A DNA stretch of 64,000 bases from Saccharopolyspora erythraea (lineage in GTDB: Bacteria; Actinomycetota; Actinomycetes; Mycobacteriales; Pseudonocardiaceae). The stretch is from the NCBI RefSeq assembly GCF_018141105.1, contig NZ_CP054839.1, forward strand, positions 5,022,001 through 5,086,000, given 5' to 3'. A program made the position numbers and the translations under genes. The notes beneath the pieces were generated by a model. It was given only the letters and a program-made list of their open reading frames with translations. It ran no database searches and was not told the origin of the DNA. Positions 28,093-36,839 of this stretch are shown here, one piece after another (position 1 is the first letter of the stretch; every line of letters starts with the position of its first letter).

Positions 28093-28131
28093 CCCGGTCC
28101 GCCCACCGCGCCCGGCGGTGGGCGGACCGGG
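28093..28131. terminator. Bidirectional terminator, 17-bp stem
   Basis: CCCGGTCCGCCCACCGC (28093-28109) and its exact complement (28115-28131) flank a 5-base loop. It lies between the convergent adenosine deaminase (stop 28083) and the last gene of the NRPS operon (stop 28132), and can end both transcripts. Confidence 0.8.
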
Positions 28132-29358
28132 TCATGCCCGGCGCTCGACGGCGGTGCGCGCCTTCGTGGACAGCCAGGTGACGCCGGACTCCAGCGGCCC
28201 CCTGCCGACGTGGTGCCGCCACAGCAGCGCGAAGAACACCGAGACCAGGACCTGGATCGCGAGGCTGAGCTCCTCGTCGAAGACGTCCAACGGCGAGTTC
28301 ATGAACACCACGTGCGCGCTGTAGAGGGTCAGGGTCATCGATCCCGCCGCGGCCAGCGGCTCGATGAAGGCGTCCAGCGCCAGCCGGTAGTTCGGGTTCG
28401 ACACGTGCGCCAGCAGCAGCATCAGACCCAGCAGCCCGACCGCGACGCCGGTGGTGTGCAGCAGGTCGAACGGCGTCGCCGAGTGCTGGGAGCTCAGCGC
28501 GAGCCACCACCACGACGACGTGGGCGGGTTGCCCGTGGGTCCGAAGTCGATGACGTAGTCGACGGCGCCGGAGGACATGCCCGCGGCCTCGCCGGCTTCG
28601 GCGATCTTCTCCAGCCCGCCGAGCGGCCGCAGCAGCAACCAGGACACCAGCCACGCGCCGACGGCCAGCGCCGTGCCGCCCACCAGCAGCCGCCACGCGG
28701 TGCGCACCGTCGACAGCCGCAGCCGCCCCAGCAGCAGCCCGGCGCACAGGTAGGTCGTCCAGGGCAGCACCGGGTAGACGCCGGTCAGCAGAATCTCCAC
28801 CAGCAGCCCGAGCGGGTCGGAGAACAGCCAGGCGAAGGTCGGGTTCTCCAGCCGGGGCGCGGGCAGCAGCACCCGCAGCGGCATGCTCACCACCGGCATC
28901 AGCAGCGCGATGGCCACGCCGGTGACCGCCAGCGCGCGGGTGCTGAGGAACACCAGCGGTATCGCGAGCAGGAACAGCACGCCGTAGTAGGTGAGGATCA
29001 CGTCGGCGATGTCGGGATCGGAGAAGCCCAGCGCCAGGCCGATGAAGGCGATGGCCAGCGCCCGGGCGGTCAGCGACGCCGCGGTCGCCCAGCCCCGCAC
29101 GCCGGGCTCGATCCGCCGGCGGCCGGTGCTGAACGCGATGCCCAGCCCCGCGAGCACGGCGAAGGTCGCCGCGGCGCGTCCACCGGCGACCGAGTACCAG
29201 AGAGCGGGGCCCTCATCGAGGTCGCCGGTGTAGAGCGCGTGCACGCCCATCATCCCGATCAGCGCGATCCCGCGGGTGGCGTCCACCCCGCGCAGGCGCC
29301 GGGCCTTGGGCTGCGCGGGGTGGCTGCGACCGGAGAGGGTCGTCTCGTCCAGGTTCAT
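28132..29358 (-). CDS. Multi-pass membrane acyltransferase-like protein (DUF1624 / HGSNAT-like)
   Basis: A 408-aa membrane protein with about ten helices. It begins RRLRGVDATRGIALIGMMGVHAL, the signature of the heparan-alpha-glucosaminide N-acetyltransferase-like (DUF1624/DUF418) group; the RGIA segment and the histidine in the first helix are conserved. It is the last gene of the NRPS-headed operon, 13 bases after the DDAH-type gene. A role in acylating or exporting the operon's product is plausible. The ATG at 29358 (MNLDETTL) is preferred; a GTG two codons upstream is possible. Confidence 0.75.
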   Translation of the reverse strand: MNLDETTLSGRSHPAQPKARRLRGVDATRGIALIGMMGVHALYTGDLDEGPALWYSVAGGRAAATFAVLAGLGIAFSTGRRRIEPGVRGWATAASLTARALAIAFIGLALGFSDPDIADVILTYYGVLFLLAIPLVFLSTRALAVTGVAIALLMPVVSMPLRVLLPAPRLENPTFAWLFSDPLGLLVEILLTGVYPVLPWTTYLCAGLLLGRLRLSTVRTAWRLLVGGTALAVGAWLVSWLLLRPLGGLEKIAEAGEAAGMSSGAVDYVIDFGPTGNPPTSSWWWLALSSQHSATPFDLLHTTGVAVGLLGLMLLLAHVSNPNYRLALDAFIEPLAAAGSMTLTLYSAHVVFMNSPLDVFDEELSLAIQVLVSVFFALLWRHHVGRGPLESGVTWLSTKARTAVERRA

Positions 29359-29371
29359 CCCCACCGTCCTG

Positions 29372-30163
29372 TCACGGGTTGTCCAGCGTCAGCGACGTGC
29401 AGCGGACGCCCCCGCCGCCCTTGGCCAGCTCGGTGATGTCCAGTTCGAACACGGTGAACCCGCGGGCACGCAGCTCGCCCGCGAACTCCGGGGCGCCGCA
29501 GGCCATCGTGACGCTCGCGCCGTCGCTGACGAGGTTCAGCGCGAAGCGCTCGGCTTCGGCGACCGGCACCTCGATGAGGTCCAGGCCCAGCCCGCGGATG
29601 CGTCGCCTGCTCTGCTCGTCGAGCACCTGGGGGCAGTAGGCGACGGTGCGCTGGTCCAGCACCGCGACGGCGAGGTCGATGTCGTACCAGTGGTCGCTGA
29701 CCGTCCGCAGGGACACGACCTCGTAGCCGAGCCTGCGGCGCAGGAAGCCGTGCATGCGGGGATCGGTCCGCCACCCGCTTCCCGCGAACAGCAACCCGCC
29801 GCAGGGCAGGGCGTCGCCCTGGCCGCTGAACGCGAACGGCGCGTCGACCACCTCCAGGCCCAGCCGTTCGAACCAGCGCCGGTGGTGGCGGGTCTCCGGC
29901 CTGCGGGCCGCGGGCAGGCTGCTCAGCACGGCGCGCCCACCGCACACCAGCGCGGAGTTGGCCACGTAGACCATGTCCGGGCACTCCGGCTCCGACGGCA
30001 CGTGCTCCAGGAACCGGCCCGCGTTGTGGTGGGCCTCCATGATCGCCTTGTGCTCGGCGACCGCCAGCGCGGTGTCGGGCTGGTTGTCCGTCGTCATGTA
30101 CGGGTTGATCTCGTAGTCGATCCGGAAGTGCTCCGCGTCCGACACCAGCAGCCTCGTGTTCAC
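29372..30163 (-). CDS. DDAH/arginine deiminase superfamily amidinohydrolase
   Basis: A 263-aa protein of the dimethylarginine dimethylaminohydrolase family. It has the N-terminal EINPYM and CPDMVYVANSALV segments. The C-terminal nucleophile is in GGGVRCTSL (Cys255), preceded by a GASVTMACGAPEFAG segment. These enzymes hydrolyse or transfer the guanidino group of arginine derivatives, or deaminate related substrates. The GTG start overlaps the stop of the M1 peptidase gene (GTGA). Within this operon it may modify an arginine-derived precursor or product; no direct evidence of substrate exists. Confidence 0.8.
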   Translation of the reverse strand: MNTRLLVSDAEHFRIDYEINPYMTTDNQPDTALAVAEHKAIMEAHHNAGRFLEHVPSEPECPDMVYVANSALVCGGRAVLSSLPAARRPETRHHRRWFERLGLEVVDAPFAFSGQGDALPCGGLLFAGSGWRTDPRMHGFLRRRLGYEVVSLRTVSDHWYDIDLAVAVLDQRTVAYCPQVLDEQSRRRIRGLGLDLIEVPVAEAERFALNLVSDGASVTMACGAPEFAGELRARGFTVFELDITELAKGGGGVRCTSLTLDNP

Positions 30164-31644
30164 CTGTTTCCCCCTTCACGCACTCCGTACTGCCTGAGCA
30201 GGTCGGTCACCTGCGGCAGGTCGTGGAACGCGGCGAGAACGTCCCTGGGCCCGACCACGCGGTGCGCCGAGCGGGCCACGTAGTCGCGCAGCGTGCGGTC
30301 GAACCGCTGGGGTCCCGCCCGCCTGCGCGCCTCCAGCAGCACCGCCGCCCCCTGCTGGTACACACCGGCCACGTAGTTGTCGTAGCCGCCGGTCCGCCCC
30401 CAGTAGTCCATCGGCTCGCCGAGGTGTCCGACCACGCCCCGCGGGACGTCCTCCAGCCGGTAGTCGTCCTGCTGGTCGACCACCAGCGCCTGCACGAACG
30501 TCGTGAAGGACTCGTCGATCCACGGGTCGCGCGCCTGGTTGTTGCCGACCAGCGCGTAGAACCACTGGTGTCCGAGCTCGTGGGCGACCAGCGAGCGCAC
30601 CTCCTTGCGCCGCAGGTCGCCGAACAGCAGCGCGGTCGGGAACTCGACGCCGTCGCCGATCGTCGGCACGACGGTCACCCACAGGTCCCGGTACGGCAAC
30701 GGCCCGAGCAGGTGTTGCAGGGCGCGCAGCTCGTCGGAGATCTCCTCCATCCACCGTTGCGGGGAGACCTTCGTCCCCCTGCCGTTGCCGTTCCCCTCGC
30801 CTTCCTCGCTCCCGTTCCCGTTCCCGTCGCCGTTGCCGTCCCCGTCGCCGTTGCGGCCCGGCTTCGGCGTGGCGAGCCGGATCTGCACCCCGCTGACCGT
30901 GCGCTCCAGCACGTCGAAGTTCCCGACCGTCACCAGGACGTCGCGCACGGCGTCGGCGGCGAAGTGGTGGATGGTGGTGCCGGGCGCCCGACCCGCCTCG
31001 GCCGCCCTGCGGGTCCCGGTGCCGAACACGGTGAGCCGCGACGGCGCGGTCACCGACAGCGATGCCAGCTCGAAGTCCTCGCTGGTGGCCGTCTCCCCCG
31101 GGATCACCGTGGCGGCGTCGCGGGCCCAGCCCTGCCCGCGCACCCACGGCAGCAGCGGGAAGCCGTTGCCGAACCACGCCATCTCGCGGGACGGCAGGTA
31201 GCCCCACCGCTCGCCGGAGTCCCGGCCGAGGGTCAACCGGAAGTCCAACACGGCCGTCACAGCGTCACCGGCCTGCACGCAGCGGCCCAGCGGCAGCTCG
31301 ACCAGCGTGCCCTGCGATCCGGCGGCGGCGTCCGCCGCTGGCCGCGGCGCCACGGGCCTGCCGTCGACGGAAGCACCGGTCACCACGATCGAGGTACCGG
31401 TGCGCGCCGCGGTCGGCTCGTTGGGCCACAGCCGGAAGACCAGCTCGCACACCCGCATGTCCGGGGTGAACACGACCCGCTCCCGCCCGGTCGCCGAGCT
31501 CAGGTCGTCGGCGACCCGGTAGTCCAGGTCGACCACCGGCCGCTGCGGCCACGGCTGGTCATTGCCCTCCGGCGCGCAGGCGACCGCGGTCACCAGCAAG
31601 CAGGCGGAACCGATGGCCAGCAGCCCCCTGGAGGTCCTGGTCAT
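30160..31644 (-). CDS. M1 family zinc metallopeptidase, lipoprotein
   Basis: A 494-aa peptidase with a lipoprotein signal peptide (LLVTAVAC; Cys23 is the probable lipidation site). It is therefore anchored outside the membrane. The zinc motif is complete: HELGH at 355-359 and the third ligand Glu378 in WIDESF, 18 residues later. An N-terminal beta domain (about 35-220) precedes a low-complexity insert rich in Gly, Asn and Asp (about residues 263-290), unusual in the family. It is coupled to its neighbours (one base from the BPL-N stop; GTGA overlap with the DDAH gene). I recall that epsilon-polylysine producers carry a membrane zinc aminopeptidase next to pls; this gene may be an equivalent. 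Confidence 0.85.
   Translation of the reverse strand: MTRTSRGLLAIGSACLLVTAVACAPEGNDQPWPQRPVVDLDYRVADDLSSATGRERVVFTPDMRVCELVFRLWPNEPTAARTGTSIVVTGASVDGRPVAPRPAADAAAGSQGTLVELPLGRCVQAGDAVTAVLDFRLTLGRDSGERWGYLPSREMAWFGNGFPLLPWVRGQGWARDAATVIPGETATSEDFELASLSVTAPSRLTVFGTGTRRAAEAGRAPGTTIHHFAADAVRDVLVTVGNFDVLERTVSGVQIRLATPKPGRNGDGDGNGDGNGNGSEEGEGNGNGRGTKVSPQRWMEEISDELRALQHLLGPLPYRDLWVTVVPTIGDGVEFPTALLFGDLRRKEVRSLVAHELGHQWFYALVGNNQARDPWIDESFTTFVQALVVDQQDDYRLEDVPRGVVGHLGEPMDYWGRTGGYDNYVAGVYQQGAAVLLEARRRAGPQRFDRTLRDYVARSAHRVVGPRDVLAAFHDLPQVTDLLRQYGVREGGNR
30780..30855. repeat. GGCAACGGCGACGGG-type simple repeat within the M1 peptidase gene
   Basis: Imperfect 6-bp repeats of GGCAAC/GGCGAC/GGGAAC (read on the minus strand) encode a Gly-Asn/Asp rich linker in the peptidase. 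The tract is likely variable between strains through slippage. It should loop out from the protein surface without disturbing the zinc site. Confidence 0.7.
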
Positions 31645-31645
31645 C

Positions 31646-32314
31646 TCAAGCCATCACCGCCTCGATGAGGTCGTGCCCGAGGTCGAAGCCCGACCCTCCC
31701 GGAATGTGCAGCCCGGCGTCCTCGAACCAGTCGGATGTGGCCTCCGGGTGCGGTCCGGCCACCGCCACCCGTCCCGCGCCGAAGGGCGCCGCCAGCGCGG
31801 CGATCTCCCCGCTGCGGTAGCGGGCCAGGACATCGACACCTCGGGCGTCCGGGCTCAGCAGGAACATCGCACCGTCCTGGAAGTACAGGTAGCGCGCCCG
31901 GCCCCGCCAGAGCACCTCCACAACCGTCTCGTCAGTTGACCTCACGGTCGCGCCGCAGGTCGAGATGTACTGGTCGGTATCCCCCGGCAGCAGTGCGAAA
32001 CCGGGTGACGCACCGGCGAGATAGCCCCCCAGGCAGAACCCGACGTAACGGCCGCCGTCCCCGACGAACTCACGGATCGCCTTCTTGTAGGACTTCATCG
32101 CGCGGTAGCCGCGCTTGAGCCCGCCCCCGCCGGGCTGGATGTAGAGCGTCGCCGAAGCCAGCGTCCGCGGACTGAGCTCCAGCCGCTCCTTGGGACCGAC
32201 GTAGCGGATGTCGAAGCGCCGCGGCGAGCTGCTGAGCAGCTCGGCCGCCGCCTCGGAGCACTCCACCGGTTTGGCCGCGGGTCCCCGGTACACCAGTGCC
32301 AGTGGTCGTCTCAT
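31646..32314 (-). CDS. BPL-N domain / glutamine amidotransferase-like protein
   Basis: A 222-aa protein resembling the N-terminal domain of eukaryotic biotin-protein ligase (BPL_N), a class I glutamine amidotransferase-like fold. The candidate nucleophile is in YVGFCLGGYLAG, and the preceding YIQPGGGGL is the typical oxyanion-side loop. A C-terminal histidine is in AGPHPEAT. No ligase domain is attached. The ATG overlaps the stop of the PPTase-like gene (ATGA), and the M1 peptidase follows after one base. Its role beside the NRPS is unknown; amide formation or hydrolysis of the peptide product is a reasonable guess. Confidence 0.72.
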   Translation of the reverse strand: MRRPLALVYRGPAAKPVECSEAAAELLSSSPRRFDIRYVGPKERLELSPRTLASATLYIQPGGGGLKRGYRAMKSYKKAIREFVGDGGRYVGFCLGGYLAGASPGFALLPGDTDQYISTCGATVRSTDETVVEVLWRGRARYLYFQDGAMFLLSPDARGVDVLARYRSGEIAALAAPFGAGRVAVAGPHPEATSDWFEDAGLHIPGGSGFDLGHDLIEAVMA

Positions 32315-32898
32315 GACGCGTCCTTCTCCCACGCGGTGGTGCGCCACCGCACGTCGATCCCGTGCTCGGTGAGCACGGCCGCGCCCGCCACCAGCCCCGG
32401 GGCGACGACCGCGGCCCATTGCGAGGTCGCGGCCATGCAGTGCGCCGCGTCGTCGAGCGTCGCGCCGCAGGCCTTGACCGCGGCGACCATCCGGCACCAG
32501 CACAGCGCGAACGCCAGCGGACGCGCGGCAGCGGGGAGCCTGGCGACCTCACGTCGCTCCCCGGCCGGCAGCATCCGCTCCACCAGCGGGGGCGGGCAAC
32601 CGGGCACCGCGGACTTGCACTCCACACCAAGCGGGTACCACGCCGAGGTCCCGACAAGGTACCGCTCGTCGCGTCGGGCCTCGCTGAAGTACACCCCGTC
32701 GCAGGGCGTCCCCGGCCGGACCGCCGCCTCGTCGGGTCGGCGGCCGAGGACGCCGGACAGCACGTCCAGCAACGCGTCCCGCGCCGCGAGCGAGCGGCGC
32801 GCGGGCACCGGGCCACCGGTCTCGTGCGCGGTGGCGCGACCGGCCGGGACCGGTGCCCGGTCCAGGTCGATCAGGTTGAGCGAGACCGGTGCGCGCAT
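32311..32898 (-). CDS. Divergent 4'-phosphopantetheinyl transferase-like protein
   Basis: A 195-aa protein whose layout follows Sfp-type PPTases: GVYFSEARRD, LVGTSAWYPLGVECKS, MLPAGERREV, then CWCRMVAAVKACG. The hallmark residues are altered. The metal-binding GVDxE has become GVECK, and the WxxKEAxxKA signature reads WCRMVAAVKA, without the KE pair. It may not be an active transferase. It overlaps the NRPS stop by ATGA and is thus tightly linked to the thiolation domain it would be expected to serve. The identification is by pattern only. Confidence 0.5.
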   Translation of the reverse strand: MRAPVSLNLIDLDRAPVPAGRATAHETGGPVPARRSLAARDALLDVLSGVLGRRPDEAAVRPGTPCDGVYFSEARRDERYLVGTSAWYPLGVECKSAVPGCPPPLVERMLPAGERREVARLPAAARPLAFALCWCRMVAAVKACGATLDDAAHCMAATSQWAAVVAPGLVAGAAVLTEHGIDVRWRTTAWEKDAS

Positions 32899-35800
32899 CA
32901 CAGGACCCCCTGCGCCGGGATGCCCCGCCACCGGGTTCCCGGGGTGAGCTGCTCGCCCTTCATCGCCAGCGACAGCGACTCCAGCGCGGTGCCGACGCCG
33001 ACCTCGGCGTCGTAGAGCACGATCGAACGCTCCCCGACCGTGGCGCCGTCGCCGACGCGCACCTGCGACATCTTCATCACCCGGTCCTCGAACAGGTGAG
33101 TCTGCAACGACACGCCCTTGCCCACCGTCGCGTTCTGCCCGATGTGGACCAGGTCGAACTCGGTGACGTAGGTCGTGCCGATCCAGGCGCACTTGCCGAT
33201 CCTGGTCCCCAGCATCCGCAACGCGGGCGGCAGCAGCGGCGTGCCGGTCAGCGTGCCCAGCAGCGCGGGCACCGCCGCGGCCTCGTACACCCCGGTCACC
33301 AGCTCGGTCCGCCGCACGAACCTGCTCCACAGCGGTTCGATGCGCGGCCGGTAGGCACCGACCAGGACCCACTTGAACGCGACGACGAACAGCAGAACCA
33401 GCACGCTGCCCAGCGCGAACAGCACCGGCGCCAGCAGCAGCGTGGCCAGCGCGCCGGTGGCGCCCGCCAGCTCGGAGAGCCCGAGCAGGGTCAGGTACAC
33501 CGCCACGGCCAGCACCGAGGCCGGCATCGTGACGCGGAAGTACTCGATCGCCAGCCGCTCGACCACGGCCCGCGGTGGCGGCCGGAACGTCGTGCGCTCC
33601 GAGAAGGATCCGCTGGACTGGCGTTGCGGGAGGAAGATCGCCGGCGAGCCCAGCCACGAGGACTCCGCGGGCACCTCGGCCGCGGGCGGCACGGTGTGCA
33701 CGCCCAGCAACGAGCCGTCGCCGGTGGAGGTGCCCGACGGCACGAACGCGGCGTTGCCCACGAACGAGCGTCGCCCGATCTCGGTCCGCGCGAACCCGAC
33801 GTAGCCGTTGTAGAAGCGCGCCGACCCGATGCTGGCCATGTCGGCCACGAAGCTCTGCTCGCCGAGGGTCAGCAGCGCCGGGTCGAAGTACGCGGCGGTG
33901 GAGACCTCCGAACCGCGCCCGACCCGGGCGCCGAGCAGCCGCAGCCACGGCACCGTGTAGAGCGTCGCGTACAGCGAGTTGGTGGCGACCAGGCTGGCCT
34001 CGAGCAGCTTGTCCCCGATCCACTTGCGCACCCCGAGACCGGAACGCGCGTGGTGGATGCCGACTTCGGTGCGCGGCAGCACGAGCCGGCGGATGAACGC
34101 CACGAGCAGGCAGACCGTCACCACGAACACCGGCCCGACGAGCGCCGCGGCGACCAGTCCGGCGAGCGTTCCCCACAGCAGCAGCGGCGCCCACACCATC
34201 ACGATGCTCGGCAGCACCATGGCGATGACGGTGAGCTCGAGCAGCAGCAGCCCGCCCGCCGCGCCCAGCAGCGGCCCGGCCCGCCAGCCGGGCGCGGTGG
34301 GCAGCTCGGCCATCGCCTGCACCATCGGTTCCGGCGCGGACACCTCGACCAGCGGTGAACCGGCCCACCACTGCTGCGGTGGCACGGCCTGGCCGCCGCC
34401 GACCGCCGAATGCTCGGCGATGCCCGCGCCCGCTCCCACCGATGCCCCCGGTTCCAGCACCGTGCTGGAGCCGACGAAGGCGTCCTCGCCGACCCGGATG
34501 GGCTCGACGACCACCCAGCCGTCGTCGACAACCCAGGGCTGCACCTGCACGTCGTAGCCCAGGCTCGCGTCGTCGCCGATGTCGAGCAGAGTGGGCAGCG
34601 AGATCGCGCTGGTGGCGATCTGGGTGCGCCGTCCGACGCGGGCACCGAGCAGCCGCAGGTACGGCGCGTACAGCGGCGACCCGCTCAGCGCGGGCAGCGG
34701 CGCCAGGTTCAGCACCAGGTCCAGCGCCCACAGCCGCAGGTAGGTCAGCCCCCACAACCGGTACCGGCCGGGGTGGATCCCGGCCGCGAGCGCTCTGGCC
34801 AGCGGCACCGGCAGCACCCACCGCAGCACCACGTAGGTCGTCAGGGCCGCCAGCGCCAGCTCGCCGAGGACTCCGGAGATCCCGACGACGCCGTCGTAGC
34901 GGCTGTAGACCAAGGCCACCGGAACGACCCCGACCAGCAGCAACACGTACAGGAACGCCAGCTGCGCGAGCCCGGCGGGCACCGTGCGCCGCCGCCGGTG
35001 CACCGCCGCCTCGACCCGGCGCGCCGGTGCGGGGCCGGGCGTGGGCGCGAGGTCCAGGTGGTGGGCCAGCGACCGCACGGTCGGATGGGCGTAGAGATCG
35101 CGCACGGCCGGGCTGCCGCCGATGCGCCGTTCCCGCAGCGCCGAGACGACGTTGGCCGCGAGCAACGAGTGCCCGCCGAGGTCGCCGAAGAAGTCCGCGT
35201 CCACCGACAGCTCGCGCGGGTCGAGGCCGAAGACCTCCGCCCACACCACCGCGACCTGCTTCTCCATGTCGGTCTCGGGCGGGACGACCTCGCCGGCGAC
35301 CGCGCTGAACCGCCTCCCGCTGGGCGCGGGCAGCCGTGCGCGGTGGACCTTGCCGCTGGGCATCGTCGGCAGTTCGCCGAGCACGTCGACCAATGCGGGA
35401 ACCATGTACTCCGGCAGCTTCGCCCGGGCTCGGTCGTGCAGGTCGGCGATCAGCTCGTCGCCGGCTTCCTCGCGCACGGTCAGGTAGGACGCCAGCGCCA
35501 TCCCGTCGGCGGTCAGCACGGTCACCGCGCCGGAGACCGCCGGGTGCTCCAGCAGCACGTTGTCGATCTCGCCCAGGTCGACCCGGCGGCCGCGGATCTT
35601 GACCTCGGCGTCGGCCCTGCCGAGGTACTCGATCTCACCGTCCTCGGTGGTGCGGCCCAGGTCGCCGGTGCGGTACAGCCGTCCGCCGCGGGGCGCCAGC
35701 GGGTGCTCGACGAACCGGTCGGCGGTCTTCTCCGGCTGGCCCACGTAGCCGTTGGCCACGCCGGGTCCGCCGATGCAGATCTCACCGACGTCGCCGTCGG

Positions 35801-36839
35801 GCACCAGCTGCAACGCCTCGTCGAGCAGCACCACCGTGTAGGTCGGCAGCGCGCGCCCGATGGTCACCCGCCTGCCGGGAAGCAGCTCGCACCACGACGC
35901 GGTGACGGTGGCCTCGGTCGGCCCGTAGGTGTTGAGGATGCGCCGCTTGGGCGTGCTCCAGCGCTCCACCAGCTCGGCCGGGCACGCCTCGCCGCCGACC
36001 AGCACGCTGCGCACCTTCGGCAGCTCGCGGTGGATCGTCGCCAGCAGCGTCGGCACGCAGTACAGGACCGAGACGCCGTTGTCGTCGAGGAACTCGGCGA
36101 GCTCCTCGCCGAGCCTGCGCGAGTCGTTGGGGCCCGCCACCAGCGTCGCCCCGACCGCCCAGGTCGGCCAGATCTCCTCGATGGAGAAGTCGAACGAGAT
36201 CGACATGCCCTGGTACACGCGGTCGGACTCGCGCACGTCGTAGATCGCGGGCACCACGTCGATGAAGTTGCAGATGCTGGACTGCGACACCTCGACACCC
36301 TTGGGGCGGCCGCTCGAACCGGAGGTGTAGATGACGTAGGCGGGCGGGTCGGATGTGTCGGGCAGCTCGGGCCTGGTGGACGGCGTGTGGTCCAGCGTCG
36401 TCTCGACCAGGTCGACGTCCAGCACCGGGCAGGCTCCGCCCACGTTCCCGGCCAGGTCACCGGAGGTGATCACCAGGTCGAGCTGGGAGTCACCGCAGAT
36501 GTAGCCGACCCGGTCCGAAGGGGAGACCGCGTCGATGGGCACGAAGGCCGCGCCGGCCTTGAGCACTCCCAGCAGGCTGACGTAGGTCCACGCGGACCGC
36601 TCCAGCAGGATCCCCACGCGAGAGCCCGTGCCGAGACCGAGGGTCAGAAGGTGGTGCGCGAGCTGGTTGGCCCGCCTGTCGAGCTGCCGGTAAGTCATCC
36701 GGACGTCACCGGCCTCCAGCGCGACCTTGCCGGGTACCCGGTCGCAGGTCGCGGTGAAGAATTGGTGCAGTCGACCATGGGATGGCCCCGTCGCGCGCAC
36801 GGGTTGTCCATTCCCAGGGTCCAAAGTCCTGGGTTCCAT
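32898..36839 (-). CDS. Pls/PosA-type nonribosomal peptide synthetase (A-T-membrane terminal domain)
   Basis: A 1313-aa single-module synthetase. The adenylation domain (about 25-505) has YTSGSSGRPKG (171-181), TYGPTEA, YRTGDLGR and PSGKVHR (Lys497). The carrier domain has FGDLGGHSLL (Ser558). The rest (about 610-1313) is the terminal domain of epsilon-polylysine synthetase-like proteins: three hexapeptide-repeat, acyltransferase-like segments separated by membrane helices (e.g. LAFLYVLLLVGVVPVALV). There is no thioesterase and no classical condensation domain. In the substrate pocket the canonical Asp (Asp217) is kept and Glu221 takes the 239 position, as in lysine-activating domains. I infer a cationic amino acid polymer. 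The ATG at 36839 is the first plausible start; its ribosome site is weak. Confidence 0.85.
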   Translation of the reverse strand: MEPRTLDPGNGQPVRATGPSHGRLHQFFTATCDRVPGKVALEAGDVRMTYRQLDRRANQLAHHLLTLGLGTGSRVGILLERSAWTYVSLLGVLKAGAAFVPIDAVSPSDRVGYICGDSQLDLVITSGDLAGNVGGACPVLDVDLVETTLDHTPSTRPELPDTSDPPAYVIYTSGSSGRPKGVEVSQSSICNFIDVVPAIYDVRESDRVYQGMSISFDFSIEEIWPTWAVGATLVAGPNDSRRLGEELAEFLDDNGVSVLYCVPTLLATIHRELPKVRSVLVGGEACPAELVERWSTPKRRILNTYGPTEATVTASWCELLPGRRVTIGRALPTYTVVLLDEALQLVPDGDVGEICIGGPGVANGYVGQPEKTADRFVEHPLAPRGGRLYRTGDLGRTTEDGEIEYLGRADAEVKIRGRRVDLGEIDNVLLEHPAVSGAVTVLTADGMALASYLTVREEAGDELIADLHDRARAKLPEYMVPALVDVLGELPTMPSGKVHRARLPAPSGRRFSAVAGEVVPPETDMEKQVAVVWAEVFGLDPRELSVDADFFGDLGGHSLLAANVVSALRERRIGGSPAVRDLYAHPTVRSLAHHLDLAPTPGPAPARRVEAAVHRRRRTVPAGLAQLAFLYVLLLVGVVPVALVYSRYDGVVGISGVLGELALAALTTYVVLRWVLPVPLARALAAGIHPGRYRLWGLTYLRLWALDLVLNLAPLPALSGSPLYAPYLRLLGARVGRRTQIATSAISLPTLLDIGDDASLGYDVQVQPWVVDDGWVVVEPIRVGEDAFVGSSTVLEPGASVGAGAGIAEHSAVGGGQAVPPQQWWAGSPLVEVSAPEPMVQAMAELPTAPGWRAGPLLGAAGGLLLLELTVIAMVLPSIVMVWAPLLLWGTLAGLVAAALVGPVFVVTVCLLVAFIRRLVLPRTEVGIHHARSGLGVRKWIGDKLLEASLVATNSLYATLYTVPWLRLLGARVGRGSEVSTAAYFDPALLTLGEQSFVADMASIGSARFYNGYVGFARTEIGRRSFVGNAAFVPSGTSTGDGSLLGVHTVPPAAEVPAESSWLGSPAIFLPQRQSSGSFSERTTFRPPPRAVVERLAIEYFRVTMPASVLAVAVYLTLLGLSELAGATGALATLLLAPVLFALGSVLVLLFVVAFKWVLVGAYRPRIEPLWSRFVRRTELVTGVYEAAAVPALLGTLTGTPLLPPALRMLGTRIGKCAWIGTTYVTEFDLVHIGQNATVGKGVSLQTHLFEDRVMKMSQVRVGDGATVGERSIVLYDAEVGVGTALESLSLAMKGEQLTPGTRWRGIPAQGVL

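Noticed and set aside
28210-29436. Plus-strand frame of 408 codons opposite the membrane acyltransferase
   Set aside because: Gln/Arg/His-rich shadow; the minus strand has clear membrane helices and a known family start.
32311-35244. Minus-strand frame of 977 codons overlapping the NRPS
   Set aside because: Only its last 195 codons (from 32898) form a credible gene; the rest is an alternative frame of the synthetase with Arg/Ala-rich composition.
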